A stretch of 64,000 bases of DNA from Stagnimonas aquatica (GTDB lineage Bacteria; Pseudomonadota; Gammaproteobacteria; Nevskiales; Nevskiaceae). Shown piece after piece: positions 27,693-36,679 of the stretch. The notes beneath the pieces are model-generated. The model did not search any database. It was not told where the DNA came from and worked only from the letters and a program-made list of their open reading frames with translations. A program made the translations under genes and the position numbers. Position 1 is the first letter of the stretch. Each line of letters starts with the position of its first letter. The DNA lies in contig NZ_RJVO01000002.1 in assembly GCF_003730135.1 (NCBI RefSeq), forward strand, positions 1 through 64,000, read 5' to 3'.

Positions 27693-28283
27693 ATGAAGTT
27701 TTGCAGCGCCTGCGGTCACGAAGTGGTCTACCGGGTGCCTGACGACGGCGATCATCTGCCGCGCCACGTCTGCCCGGCCTGTGGCACGGTGCACTACGTC
27801 AACCCCAAGCTCATCGTCGGCGTGATTCCGGAGGCGGCCGATGGCCGCATCCTGATGTGCAAGCGCAACATCGAGCCGCGCTTCGGCAAATGGACCTTCC
27901 CCGCCGGCTTCATGGAGCTGGGCGAAACCAGCGCCCAGGGCGCCGCCCGCGAGGCCCTGGAGGAATCGCAGGCGGAGGTCGTGGTCGATGGCCTGGTGGC
28001 AGTCATCAACGTGCCCTATGTCGACCAGGTACACCTGATCCATCGGGGCCACCTGCGCGGCCCACACTTTGGCCCTACCAGCGAGAGCAGTGCAGTGGAA
28101 CTGATGCGCGAGGAAGACATCCCCTGGGATGAAATCGCCTTCCCGACCATCTATCGCGGCCTGCGCTATTTCTTCGACGACCGCCGTGCCGGTCGGCACC
28201 AGGTCCACACCCTGGATCTGGTCCGTCGCCCGACCCACGAAGACCGAGCTGACATCGGACGCTGGCTATCGGAAGCCAGCTAA
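27693..28283 (+). CDS. Nudix hydrolase with N-terminal zinc ribbon
   Basis: The 196-residue protein starts MKFCSACGHEV, with a second CPACG near residue 30, forming a four-Cys zinc ribbon as in NudC-related enzymes. The Nudix box, GFMELGETSAQGAAREALEE (residues 73-92) followed by SQAEV, keeps the REXXEE metal ligands. The family cleaves nucleoside diphosphates linked to another group, such as ADP-ribose or NADH, in the cytoplasm. I chose ATG 27693; an in-frame extension reaches back into the tRNA gene and cannot be coding. It may be co-transcribed with the tRNA, only 68 bp upstream, with no terminator seen between. Substrate is not predictable. Confidence 0.9.
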   Translation: MKFCSACGHEVVYRVPDDGDHLPRHVCPACGTVHYVNPKLIVGVIPEAADGRILMCKRNIEPRFGKWTFPAGFMELGETSAQGAAREALEESQAEVVVDGLVAVINVPYVDQVHLIHRGHLRGPHFGPTSESSAVELMREEDIPWDEIAFPTIYRGLRYFFDDRRAGRHQVHTLDLVRRPTHEDRADIGRWLSEAS

Positions 28284-28636
28284 AACAGCGCCGAGCGGAA
28301 ATTAGTAATCAATACGAGAAAAAAGTGGCAATGCACGCATCAGGTTAATGCGAGCTGGCTAGCGTCCGTCAAATGCATATTAATTTTATTTATCCATCTG
28401 AATGGATTGAATATTTTTAACCGCTTGAAGCCACCTAGAATCACCGACTCCCCCGTTCCGGCGATCCCCGAACCGGTCCGGACGCTCATAAACTGACGAG
28501 GTCGGATTCGTAGTTATGGAACGTCTATTGCAGTGCAATAAATGCCTGCCTGATACTCCGATCACAGTTTTTTTTGCACAAACCCAGCGGTTGGTTAGTG
28601 CCCCCAACAAGCATCGTTTATCCGCCGAGTAGAACC
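28284..28636. other. AT-rich gene-free stretch with a palindrome
   Basis: About 350 bp between the Nudix gene and the 40-residue membrane gene. The first half is far richer in A and T than the window (ATATTAATTTTATTTATCC-type runs). No convincing coding frame exists on either strand. It holds the palindrome at 28526-28540 and an eight-T run near 28567. It could be a regulatory leader or a remnant of transferred DNA. Confidence 0.55.
28526..28540. promoter_or_regulatory. Perfect 15-bp palindrome, operator candidate
   Basis: TATTGCAGTGCAATA is a seven-base inverted repeat around one central base, 96 bp before the small membrane-protein gene. The factor that might bind is unknown. Confidence 0.45.
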
Positions 28637-28759
28637 ATGTTGACGTACTACGATTCCCGCGAGGCACGTAACCGCATCAAACCGCGCTACGTCTGGGGCT
28701 TCTGGGCATTCCTGATGGGCATGGCATCCGGCATGCTGTTGGTTACCGTCGTTTTCTGA
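28637..28759 (+). CDS. 40-residue single-helix membrane protein
   Basis: The frame from ATG 28637 encodes MLTYYDSREARNRIKPRYV followed by one membrane helix (WGFWAFLMGMASGMLLVTVVF) that ends the protein. The charged, Arg-rich head followed by a helix suggests an N-in inner-membrane peptide. An in-frame start at 28574 would add 21 residues of doubtful value. The ribosome site is weak. It lies 72 bp before cysS, after the AT-rich stretch. No family is recognised. Coding is supported by the well-formed helix and by the gap it fills, not by homology. Confidence 0.5.
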   Translation: MLTYYDSREARNRIKPRYVWGFWAFLMGMASGMLLVTVVF

Positions 28760-28831
28760 ATCGCGGCGGCTAGCGCGCTGGACGCGCATTAGCGCTATCG
28801 TTGCAGGCTTGCCCCTTCGCAACGTCCCTCG

Positions 28832-30211
28832 ATGCAACTTCACAACACGCTTAGCGGCCGAAAGGAAGCCTTCGCACCACTACACCCGGATCGGGTGACG
28901 ATGTACGTGTGCGGACCCACCGTCTACAGCTACGCCCACATCGGCAACGCCCGCCCGGCGGTGGTCTTCGATACCCTCGCACGGCTGCTGCGGCGGCGAT
29001 ACCCGAAGGTGGTGTATGCCCGCAACATCACCGACATCGACGACAAGATCAACGCGGCGGCGGTGAAGGAAGGTGTCTCGATCCGCGCCATCAGTGATCG
29101 CTATGCCGCCGCCTATCACGAAGACTTGGCGGCCTTGGGCGTGGCCCTGCCCGACCACGAACCCCGGGTTACCGAGCACCTGCCGCAGATCATCCACATG
29201 ATCGAGCGACTGATTACCAGCGGCCATGCCTACGCCGCCGAGGGTCACGTGCTGTTCCACACCCTGTCCTTCCCTGACTACGGCCAGCTCTCCAAGCGCG
29301 ACGAGCAGTCGCTGATGGCCGGCGCCCGCGTTGAGGTGGCACCGTACAAGAAGCATGCGGGCGACTTCGTGCTGTGGAAACCGTCCGGCACCGACCAACC
29401 TGGCTGGGACTCGCCCTGGGGCTGCGGCCGTCCGGGCTGGCACATCGAGTGCTCGGCCATGGCCGAAGCCCTGCTGGGCGAAACCATCGACATTCACGGC
29501 GGCGGCCATGACCTGATTTTCCCGCACCACGAAAACGAGATCGCCCAGAGCGTCTGCGCCCACGGCGGCAAGCCCTTCGCCCGCTACTGGCTGCACAACG
29601 GCTTTCTCAACATGCGCGGCGAGAAGATGAGCAAGTCGCTCGGCAATGTCACCCTGGTTCACGATCTGGTGAAGCTGCTGCCCGGCGAGGTGATCCGCCT
29701 GGTGTTGCTCACCGGCCACTACCGCCAGCCCCTGGACTGGAACGAGGACGTGGTCGCCGATGCCCGCAAGAAGCTCGACCGCCTCTACGGCGCCCTGCGC
29801 GAGCTTGCCGAAGTCAGTCCGGCGCCCGGCGTCGGCGCACCGGATAGCTTCATCGCCGCGCTGGAGGACGACCTCAACACGCCAGCCGCGCTGGCCGAAT
29901 TGTTTGAGCTGGTGCGCGCCGCCAACAAGGCGGAAGCCGACGAGGAGCGCAGCCGCCTGAAGGCGCAGATCCTCGACGCCGGCAAGCTCCTGGGCTTGCT
30001 ACAGCAGAGTCCGGAGGCCTGGTTTTCCTGGTCGCCGCAGGCCGCCGTCGGCCGCCCCAGCGCCGAGGCCATCGAAGCCCTGATCGCCGCCCGCCTCGCC
30101 GCGCGGCAGGCCAAGAACTGGGCGGAGTCGGACCGCATCCGCGACCAGCTCAAAGCCGAGGGCGTACTGCTTGAAGACTCCAAAGACGGGATGCGCTGGC
30201 GCTATGCCTGA
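28832..30211 (+). CDS. cysS: Cysteinyl-tRNA synthetase
   Basis: The 459-residue class I synthetase charges tRNA-Cys. [20 protein letters not shown] carries the zinc-ligand Cys and the HIGN form of the HIGH motif. [27 protein letters not shown] supplies further zinc ligands, and [10 protein letters not shown] is the KMSKS loop. Length is normal. The stop codon lies inside the next gene, which begins at 30204, so the two are translationally coupled. ATG 28832 starts the family's usual [10 protein letters not shown]. Confidence 0.97.
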   Translation: MQLHNTLSGRKEAFAPLHPDRVTMYVCGPTVYSYAHIGNARPAVVFDTLARLLRRRYPKVVYARNITDIDDKINAAAVKEGVSIRAISDRYAAAYHEDLAALGVALPDHEPRVTEHLPQIIHMIERLITSGHAYAAEGHVLFHTLSFPDYGQLSKRDEQSLMAGARVEVAPYKKHAGDFVLWKPSGTDQPGWDSPWGCGRPGWHIECSAMAEALLGETIDIHGGGHDLIFPHHENEIAQSVCAHGGKPFARYWLHNGFLNMRGEKMSKSLGNVTLVHDLVKLLPGEVIRLVLLTGHYRQPLDWNEDVVADARKKLDRLYGALRELAEVSPAPGVGAPDSFIAALEDDLNTPAALAELFELVRAANKAEADEERSRLKAQILDAGKLLGLLQQSPEAWFSWSPQAAVGRPSAEAIEALIAARLAARQAKNWAESDRIRDQLKAEGVLLEDSKDGMRWRYA

Positions 30212-31502
30212 AACCCCGGCCCAGCCACTGCAACGCCCGACCAGCGCCAGCCGCTTCGGCTTCAACTGCCTGGCGGCGGTGGCTGGCCTGGCCTATCTGG
30301 CCTGGCGGCAGACCAGTTCACCGAACACGCCCTACGACAACGGCCTCACTGCCGGCCTGCTGATCGCGCTGCTGATCGGCCTGCACGAGCACTTCGTACT
30401 GCGCAGCCACCGGAATCCGAGCAGTGGTTTGGACTGGGACCGTCCGGCCAAGCCAGATCTTGGGCGGGTCTTGATCAAGCTAGTCGGACTGGGCATGACC
30501 CTGGGCCTGATCGGCGGAGCCTACGCGCTGTTCCCGGAGTACCACGGCAGTTTCTACCAGCCGTTCTGGCGGGCGCTGCGGGTGTATGGCATCCCGATGC
30601 TGATCGCCGCACCGTTCTACTTCTGGTGGCTGGACGGTCGCCTGCGCGAGCCCGAGGACGGCTACTGGCAGTTCGGCCGCCTGCCCTGGCTCTGGCTGCG
30701 CGGCCAGACTCCCAGCGCCGAAAGCCGGAGGCTGATCGTCAACCATCTCGCCGGCTGGGCTGTGAAGGGGTTCTTCGTGCCGCTGATGACGGTCTACGTC
30801 GGCCAGGAAGTGCGCGGCGCCCACAACGCCTGGCTGGCCCTGCCGCACGGCGGCTACTCGCTGTTCGAATTCCTGTTCCACCTCACCTTCACCGTCGACT
30901 TGCTGTTCTGCGTGATCGGCTATGCGATGACGCTGCGCCTGTTCGACGCCCACATCCGCTGGGCCGAGCCCACCGCGCTCGGCTGGATGGTGGCGCTGAT
31001 GTGCTACCAGCCGTTCTTCTCGCTGGTCGAGAATCAGTACCTGCGCTACGAGGACGGCATCGTCTGGGGCCAGTGGCTTGCCGACCTACCGGGCGCGAAG
31101 TTCGTCTGGGCGCTGGTGCTGGTATCGCTGCTGGCGATCTATGCGCTATCGACCGTGGCCTTCGGCCTGCGTTTTTCCAACCTCACCGCGCGCGGCGTCA
31201 TCACCGACGGCCCCTACCGCTACAGCAAGCACCCGGCCTATCTGAGCAAGAATCTCAGCTGGTGGCTGATCTCCATCCCCTTCGTCGCGGTGTCACCTGC
31301 GGTGGCGTTGAGCAACTGCCTGCATCTGCTGCTCATCAATGGCGTCTACTTCCTGCGCGCCCGCACCGAGGAGGCGCATCTGAGCCGTGATCCGACCTAT
31401 GTGCGCTACGCACTGTGGATCAACGAGCACGGCCTGCTCGCCGGCTTGGGCCGAAAACTGCCGGCGTTGCGCTACAAACCACCGCAGAGCGTGATTCAGT
31501 AG
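30204..31502 (+). CDS. ICMT-like membrane methyltransferase family protein
   Basis: The 432-residue protein has about ten membrane helices. The C-terminal part, [20 protein letters not shown] followed by KNLSWWLIS, then [20 protein letters not shown], matches the SAM-binding region of isoprenylcysteine carboxyl methyltransferase (ICMT) and related NnrU/PEMT-type proteins, including the GPYRYSKHP loop and the terminal Glu-Glu. The large N-terminal membrane region of 250 residues is additional to the short ICMT core. The start ATG 30204 overlaps the end of cysS by 8 bp. Bacterial members methylate small lipids or quinone-like substrates in some cases, but the function here is unknown. Confidence 0.78.
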   Translation: MPETPAQPLQRPTSASRFGFNCLAAVAGLAYLAWRQTSSPNTPYDNGLTAGLLIALLIGLHEHFVLRSHRNPSSGLDWDRPAKPDLGRVLIKLVGLGMTLGLIGGAYALFPEYHGSFYQPFWRALRVYGIPMLIAAPFYFWWLDGRLREPEDGYWQFGRLPWLWLRGQTPSAESRRLIVNHLAGWAVKGFFVPLMTVYVGQEVRGAHNAWLALPHGGYSLFEFLFHLTFTVDLLFCVIGYAMTLRLFDAHIRWAEPTALGWMVALMCYQPFFSLVENQYLRYEDGIVWGQWLADLPGAKFVWALVLVSLLAIYALSTVAFGLRFSNLTARGVITDGPYRYSKHPAYLSKNLSWWLISIPFVAVSPAVALSNCLHLLLINGVYFLRARTEEAHLSRDPTYVRYALWINEHGLLAGLGRKLPALRYKPPQSVIQ

Positions 31503-31521
31503 CCCCGCCTCCGGCACGGGC

Positions 31522-32550
31522 CTACACGCGGTAATAGCTGCGATACCACTCCACGAAGCGCGGCAGACCCACCGAGATCGGCGTGCGCGGCGCGAAGCCC
31601 ACCGCCTTGTTCAAGGCGCTGATGTCGGCATAGGTGCTCAACACGTCGCCCGGCTGCATCGGCAGGTATTTCTTGATCGCCTGCTTGCCAGTGGCCTGCT
31701 CGATGGCGGCGATGAAATCCTCCAGCGACTCGGGCTGGTGATTGCCGATGTTGTAGACCCGGTAGGGCGCGTTGCTGCTGGCCGGATCGGGGCTATCGCT
31801 GTCCCAGTCCGGATTCGGCTGCGCCGGTTGGTCCAGCACCCGCACCACGCCATCGACGATGTCGTCGATGTAGGTGAAGTCACGGCGCATCTGGCCGTGG
31901 TTGTAGACCTCGATCGGCTCGCCAGCCAGGACCGCCTGGGTGAACTTGAAATAGGCCATGTCCGGCCGTCCCCAGGGACCGTAGACGGTGAAGAAGCGCA
32001 GGCCGGTGGTGGGAATCCGGTAGAGATGCGAATAGGTGTGGGCCATCAACTCGTTGGCCTTCTTGGTCGCCGCATATAGCGAGACCGGATGGTTGACACC
32101 ATCCGCCACCGAGAACGGCTGCCGGCTATTGGCGCCGTATACCGAGGACGAAGAGGCGTAGACCAGGTGCTCGACGGCGGCGGCCCGGCAGACCTCCAGA
32201 ATGTTGCCGAAGCCCACCAGATTGCTTTGCACGTAGGCACCCGGATTGCTGATCGAGTAGCGCACCCCGGCCTGCGCGGCCAGGTGGACTACCCGCCGCG
32301 GACGATGGGTCTCGAAGCAGCGGCGCAGAAATTCCGCGTCGGCGACATCGCCACGCTCGAACTGGAATCCGGCTTCGTCCTTGAGCGTCGCCAGGCGGTC
32401 ATGCTTGAGCTGCGGCGAGTAGTAGTCGTTGAGATTGTCGATGCCGACGACCCGCTCGCCCCGCGCGAGCAACACACGAGTGACATGGAGGCCCACAAAT
32501 CCGGCCGCGCCGGTGAGGAGGATGGGACTGGAACTCGGGGACGGCGGCAT
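31522..32550 (-). CDS. NAD-dependent epimerase, probable UDP-glucuronate 4-epimerase
   Basis: The 342-residue extended short-chain dehydrogenase has an N-terminal ILLTGAAGFVGLHVTRVLL Rossmann loop, VVGIDNLNDYYSPQLKHDRL, and the catalytic SSSSVYG with YAATKKANE (Tyr and Lys). The block TVYGPWGRPDMAYFKFTQA followed by the RDFTYIDDIVDGVVR signature is characteristic of UDP-GlcA 4-epimerases. These convert UDP-glucuronate to UDP-galacturonate for capsule or lipopolysaccharide. ATG 32550 is preferred; a TTG at 32556 is in frame. It stands alone between convergent and divergent genes, 17 kb from the EPS locus, but would use the product of ugd. UDP-glucose 4-epimerase is less likely given the Arg-rich substrate loop. 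Confidence 0.87.
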   Translation of the reverse strand: MPPSPSSSPILLTGAAGFVGLHVTRVLLARGERVVGIDNLNDYYSPQLKHDRLATLKDEAGFQFERGDVADAEFLRRCFETHRPRRVVHLAAQAGVRYSISNPGAYVQSNLVGFGNILEVCRAAAVEHLVYASSSSVYGANSRQPFSVADGVNHPVSLYAATKKANELMAHTYSHLYRIPTTGLRFFTVYGPWGRPDMAYFKFTQAVLAGEPIEVYNHGQMRRDFTYIDDIVDGVVRVLDQPAQPNPDWDSDSPDPASSNAPYRVYNIGNHQPESLEDFIAAIEQATGKQAIKKYLPMQPGDVLSTYADISALNKAVGFAPRTPISVGLPRFVEWYRSYYRV

Positions 32551-32640
32551 GTTCAAGGGCTCTAGGCAGGCAGGAATTCTGAGCCGTGATTTTACCGTTA
32601 CGGATGAACCACCGCCCTCGCCTGGCTGGGTCTACCATCT

Positions 32641-35600
32641 TCAGCCACCCAGCAACCGCTGCACCAGGGCACGCAAGGCCGCCGGTTTTACCGGTTTCTG
32701 GAGGAAGGCGTGCCCCAGGGCAGCTGCCTCATCGCGGGCGGCGCGGGTAGGGTCGGCAGTGATGACCGCGCAGGGCAACTCGTCTCCCCAATGGGCGCGA
32801 AAACGGGCGATGGCCTCAATGCCGCTCTCGCCGTGGTCCAGGTGGTAATCGGCGAGGATCAGATCCGGCGGCGGACGGTCGGCGTACAAGCGCAGCCCCT
32901 CTGCGGCACTGGTGGCGGCCAGCACCTCATGCCCCCAGCGCTGCAACAGCGCCGTCAGCGCGGCCAGTGCCAAGGGCTCGTTGTCGACCACCAGGATGCG
33001 GGAGCGCAACTCGACGGCGCGGTTCTTGTCCTGCACCGGAGCCGGGACGACCAGATCGCCCACGCTGCCCAGCGGCACGGTGATGGAGAACACCGAGCCC
33101 CGTCCCAGGCGCGAACCCAAGGCCAGAGGGTGACCGAGCAGACGGGCAATGCGCTCGCTGATCGCCAGGCCCAACCCCAGCCCGCGCTCACCGACTGCGT
33201 CCTGAGCATGGAGGCGGCGGAACTCCTCGAAGATTTCGCGCTGCTTGTCGGCAGGAATGCCGGGGCCGGTGTCCCAGACTTCCAGTCGCAATCCACCGCC
33301 ACTGCGACGGCTACCCAGCAGCACGCCACCGCTGCGGGTGTAGCGCAGGGCGTTGCCCAGAAAGTTCTGCAGTACCCGGCGCAGCAAGGCCGGATCGCTG
33401 TGCAGCAGGGCGGCGCTGGGCCGGTACCGGAAGCGCAGGCCACGGGCCGCCGCCAGCGCCTCGAACTCGCGCGCCAAGGGGTCCAGCACTTGGCCGGCGG
33501 CGAAGGTTTCGCGGTGCACTGGCAGGGCACCGGCGTCGAGCTTGGAAATATCCAGCAGGCCGGACAGCAGCTGCTCTGCCGCCTGCAGGGAGTCACCGAT
33601 GCGGTCGAGCAACTGGCCGGAGTCGGCCGGCACCGCCGACCGGTCGGCGGCCGCGAGAAACAGGCGCGCGGCGTGCAGCGGCTGCACCAGATCGTGCGAA
33701 GCGGCGGCCAGGAAACGGGTCTTGGCGGCATTGGCACGCTCGGCCTCGGCCTTGGCCTCGGCCAGTTCGCCGGTACGCTCGGCCACCCGCGTCTCCAAGG
33801 TGTCGTTGGCCTCGCGCAGCGCCTGCTGGGCACGGGTGTAGGCGGTGACGTCGGAATAGCTGGTCACGAAACCGCCGCTGGGCATCGGCATGCCGCGAAT
33901 CTCGATCACCGTGCCGTCTGGCAAAGCCCGCTCGTGCACGTACGCAGTGCCGCGCTGCAGATGCTCCATGCGCCGCGCCACCAGAGCCTCGACATCGCCC
34001 TCGCCCAACAGGCCGCGCTCGGCGTTGTGGCGGAACAGGTTCTCGATCGGCTGCCCAACGTGGATCAGCTCCGGTGGATAGGCGAACAGTTCCTGGTAGC
34101 GGCGGTTCCAGGCCACCAGCCGCAAATCCTTGTCGACCACGCTGACCCCCTGCGAGAGGTGTTCCAGCGTCGCCCGCAGGCGCTCCTGAGAGAAAACGAT
34201 GGCGTGACTGGTCTCATCGAGCAGTCGAATCACGTCTTCCGGCAGCATGTCGCGGCCGCGCAGCGTCGAGGCCAGCAGCAGGCGCGCGCTGGAAGCGCCC
34301 AGCGCGCCGGCCAACAGATGTTCGGTGAAGCGCAGCAGCTCGCGGTCGGCGCGGTCCTGCACCACGGGCAGCGGCTTGCCGCGCTGACGGCTGAACTCGC
34401 CCAGCAGCGATTGCGCACGCTCGCTGCCCAGGAACCGTTCCAGCAGGGCCAGCAGATCGCCCACGGTCGCCGGTGTCGCCGCCGGCGGTGTCGCCACCAG
34501 CGGCGCGCCGGTCGGGGTCAGGAACTGCACCGCCTGCAGACGCTCGGCCAGGCGCGGCTGCGCCAGCCAGGACACCAGCAAGTAGAAGCACAGATTGGTG
34601 GCCAGGCTCCAGAAGGTGCCGTGTGCCACCGGATCCAGGGCGTCGAGCCCGAACAGCGCCTGCGGCCGCAGGGCAGCGACGCCCAACGGCCCTTCGGCCA
34701 GCAGTTCGCTGCCCTGGCCGGACGCCGACAGCAGCGCCGGCAGCAGGAGCGTGTAGGCCCAGACAGAGAAGCCGACCAGCAGGCCCCAGACTGCGCCGCG
34801 ATAACTGCCGCCGCGCCAGACCATTCCCCCGATCACCGCCGGCGCGAACTGCGCGACCGCCGCGAAGGACAGCAGGCCGATGGCCGACAGCGTGCCCAGA
34901 CCGGTGAACAGCCGATAGTAGAGATAGGCCGCCGCGATGATGACGACGATGGCGACCCGGCGGACCAGCTTGAGCAGCCAGCTGAGATCGCCGCGCTCGC
35001 CCAGCCGCAGGCGCCGTGAGCGCAGCAGCACCGGCATCACCACCTCGTTGCTGAGCATGGTCGAGAGCGCGATGGTCTCGACGATCACCATGCTGGTCGC
35101 CGCCGAAAAGCCGCCCAGATAGGCGGCCAGCGACAGCAGGCCGTGGCCATTCGCCAGCGGCAAGGCCAGCAGATAGGTATCGGCGGCCGTCCCCGCCGGC
35201 AGACGCGCCAGGCCGGCGGTGGCGATCGGCACCACGAACAGGCTGATCAGCACCAGGTAGAGCGGAAACACCCAGCGGGCGCGACGCAGATCGCGTGGCG
35301 AGGTGGACTCCACCACCGCGACATGGAACTGCCGAGGCAGGCAGATCACCGCCAGTGCCGCCAGTAGCGTCTGGGTCCAGAATCCCAGTTGCCAGTCGGC
35401 GCGAGCCAAGGGCTCGCTGAGCTGCGGTAAACGCGACGCCTGCTGGTAGGCGTCACCGAAGCCGTCGTAGATCCCGTAGCAGACGTAGAGACCAACCGCG
35501 AGAAAGGCCAGCAGCTTGATCACCGACTCGAAGGCGATTGCCAGCACCATGCCGTGGTGATTCTCGCTGGACACCACCTGGCGGGTGCCGAACAGGATCG

Positions 35601-36123
35601 CGAACACCGCCAGCAGGGCCGCCACCACCAGGGCACTATCGCCATAGCGGTGGCCGAGGCCGCCGGAAAGCGATAGCGGCGAGGCCAGCACCTCAAAGCC
35701 GAAAGCCACCGCCTTCAGCTGCAAGGCGATGTAAGGCAGCACGCCGAGTACCGCGATCAAGGTCACCCACAGGGCCAGCGATTGATGGCGGCCGTAACGG
35801 GCACCGATGAAGTCGGCGATGGAGGTGATGTTGTGGCGCTTGCTGACCTCGATGATGCGCGACAGCAAGGGCATGCCGAACACGAATACCAAGAGCGGCC
35901 CGAGATAGATCGGCAGGAAATCCCAGCCACTGTCGGCGGCCCGGCCGACCGCGCCGTAGAAGGTCCAGGAGGTGCAGTAAACGCCCAGCGCCAGGCTGTA
36001 GATCAGCGGCTGCTGCGCCGGCGTGCGACCAAAGGCACTGACGCGGTCGCCGTAGTGGGCGATGCCGAACAGCAGGCCCACGTAGGACGCGGAGACCAGA
36101 AACAGCAACCAACCCGGCAGCAT
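32641..36123 (-). CDS. CrbS/MxtR-like hybrid sensor kinase with sodium:solute symporter domain
   Basis: The 1160-residue protein has an SSS-family transporter-like domain of about thirteen helices (residues 1-500). A PAS domain (about 645-760), a dimerisation/His domain (FLAAASHDLVQPLH, His near 810), an HATPase (LQNFLGNALRYTRSGG, Asn near 923) and a C-terminal receiver (Asp near 1092 in LILADYHLDHGESG) follow. This layout is that of the acetate-responsive kinase CrbS/MxtR, which with CrbR controls acs in Vibrio and Pseudomonas. I chose ATG 36123, which has GAGGAG five bases upstream. It is divergent from the DUF485-actP-acs operon, supporting that role. No partner response-regulator gene is in the window. 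Confidence 0.88.
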   Translation of the reverse strand: MLPGWLLFLVSASYVGLLFGIAHYGDRVSAFGRTPAQQPLIYSLALGVYCTSWTFYGAVGRAADSGWDFLPIYLGPLLVFVFGMPLLSRIIEVSKRHNITSIADFIGARYGRHQSLALWVTLIAVLGVLPYIALQLKAVAFGFEVLASPLSLSGGLGHRYGDSALVVAALLAVFAILFGTRQVVSSENHHGMVLAIAFESVIKLLAFLAVGLYVCYGIYDGFGDAYQQASRLPQLSEPLARADWQLGFWTQTLLAALAVICLPRQFHVAVVESTSPRDLRRARWVFPLYLVLISLFVVPIATAGLARLPAGTAADTYLLALPLANGHGLLSLAAYLGGFSAATSMVIVETIALSTMLSNEVVMPVLLRSRRLRLGERGDLSWLLKLVRRVAIVVIIAAAYLYYRLFTGLGTLSAIGLLSFAAVAQFAPAVIGGMVWRGGSYRGAVWGLLVGFSVWAYTLLLPALLSASGQGSELLAEGPLGVAALRPQALFGLDALDPVAHGTFWSLATNLCFYLLVSWLAQPRLAERLQAVQFLTPTGAPLVATPPAATPATVGDLLALLERFLGSERAQSLLGEFSRQRGKPLPVVQDRADRELLRFTEHLLAGALGASSARLLLASTLRGRDMLPEDVIRLLDETSHAIVFSQERLRATLEHLSQGVSVVDKDLRLVAWNRRYQELFAYPPELIHVGQPIENLFRHNAERGLLGEGDVEALVARRMEHLQRGTAYVHERALPDGTVIEIRGMPMPSGGFVTSYSDVTAYTRAQQALREANDTLETRVAERTGELAEAKAEAERANAAKTRFLAAASHDLVQPLHAARLFLAAADRSAVPADSGQLLDRIGDSLQAAEQLLSGLLDISKLDAGALPVHRETFAAGQVLDPLAREFEALAAARGLRFRYRPSAALLHSDPALLRRVLQNFLGNALRYTRSGGVLLGSRRSGGGLRLEVWDTGPGIPADKQREIFEEFRRLHAQDAVGERGLGLGLAISERIARLLGHPLALGSRLGRGSVFSITVPLGSVGDLVVPAPVQDKNRAVELRSRILVVDNEPLALAALTALLQRWGHEVLAATSAAEGLRLYADRPPPDLILADYHLDHGESGIEAIARFRAHWGDELPCAVITADPTRAARDEAAALGHAFLQKPVKPAALRALVQRLLGG

Positions 36124-36182
36124 CGCGACTCCTCGGAAGCGGGGCCGCACTCTCGGGGCGCGACTCCTCGTGATGGTGATTA

Positions 36183-36192
36183 GACCAAAGTC
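36183..36192 (+). promoter_or_regulatory. GACCAAAGTC box upstream of the acetate operon
   Basis: First of two near-identical 10-mers in the 174-bp divergent interval. It differs from the second box by one base. Candidate CrbR-type response-regulator site; inference from position and repetition. Confidence 0.45.
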
Positions 36193-36216
36193 CTAGCGGG
36201 CCGGCATTGGCGACCC

Positions 36217-36226
36217 GACTAAAGTC
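36217..36226 (+). promoter_or_regulatory. GACTAAAGTC box upstream of the acetate operon
   Basis: Second 10-mer, starting 34 bp after the first and 72 bp before DUF485. Its arms GACT and AGTC are inverted repeats around AA. The spacing is close to three helical turns, compatible with two regulators on one face. Confidence 0.48.
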
Positions 36227-36297
36227 GCGTTCCCTTCCTCCGGCCCGCGCTCCTAGAGTGCGATCACCCGCTGCACCACAAAAAGCTGGAGGAGAAC

Positions 36298-36660
36298 ATG
36301 ACCATGGCCGCCACCCTGCACGCCCCGCGTGACGAGGCATCCGAAACCCCGCCGCTGAGCGCCGATCTGCAACGGATCGCCGACAGCCCCGCCTTCCATC
36401 AACTGCAGAAGACCCGCAACTCGCTGGCGGTGCGCCTGAGCATCGCCATGTGCGTCATCTACTACGGCTTCATCCTGATGATCGCCTTCGGCAAGCAGAC
36501 GCTGGCGATGCCGCTGGATGGCGTCATCACCCTCGGCATCCCGCTCGGCCTCGGCGTGATCCTCTCGGCCATCGTGCTGACCGGCATCTACGTGCGCCGC
36601 GCCAACACCCATTTCGACCGCCTGACCGCCGACGCGGTCCGTGCCGCTCAGAACAAGTAG
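36298..36660 (+). CDS. DUF485 (YjcH-type) membrane protein of the acetate operon
   Basis: The 120-residue protein has two membrane helices ([19 protein letters not shown] and [19 protein letters not shown]) in the typical DUF485 frame [20 protein letters not shown]. Members are almost always encoded just before the ActP acetate permease and are presumed accessory subunits in the inner membrane. GGAGGAG precedes ATG 36298 by three bases, a slightly short spacing; an ATG two codons later (36304) is the alternative. It starts the plus-strand operon DUF485-actP, with acs 118 bp further on, divergent from the sensor kinase. Confidence 0.93.
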   Translation: MTMAATLHAPRDEASETPPLSADLQRIADSPAFHQLQKTRNSLAVRLSIAMCVIYYGFILMIAFGKQTLAMPLDGVITLGIPLGLGVILSAIVLTGIYVRRANTHFDRLTADAVRAAQNK

Positions 36661-36679
36661 GCCATTCGAGGACCTCGCC

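Noticed and set aside
28386-28667. A 93-codon minus-strand frame in the AT-rich interval
   Set aside because: Residue pattern is random-looking, no ribosome site, and it overlaps the better-formed 40-residue membrane gene on the other strand.
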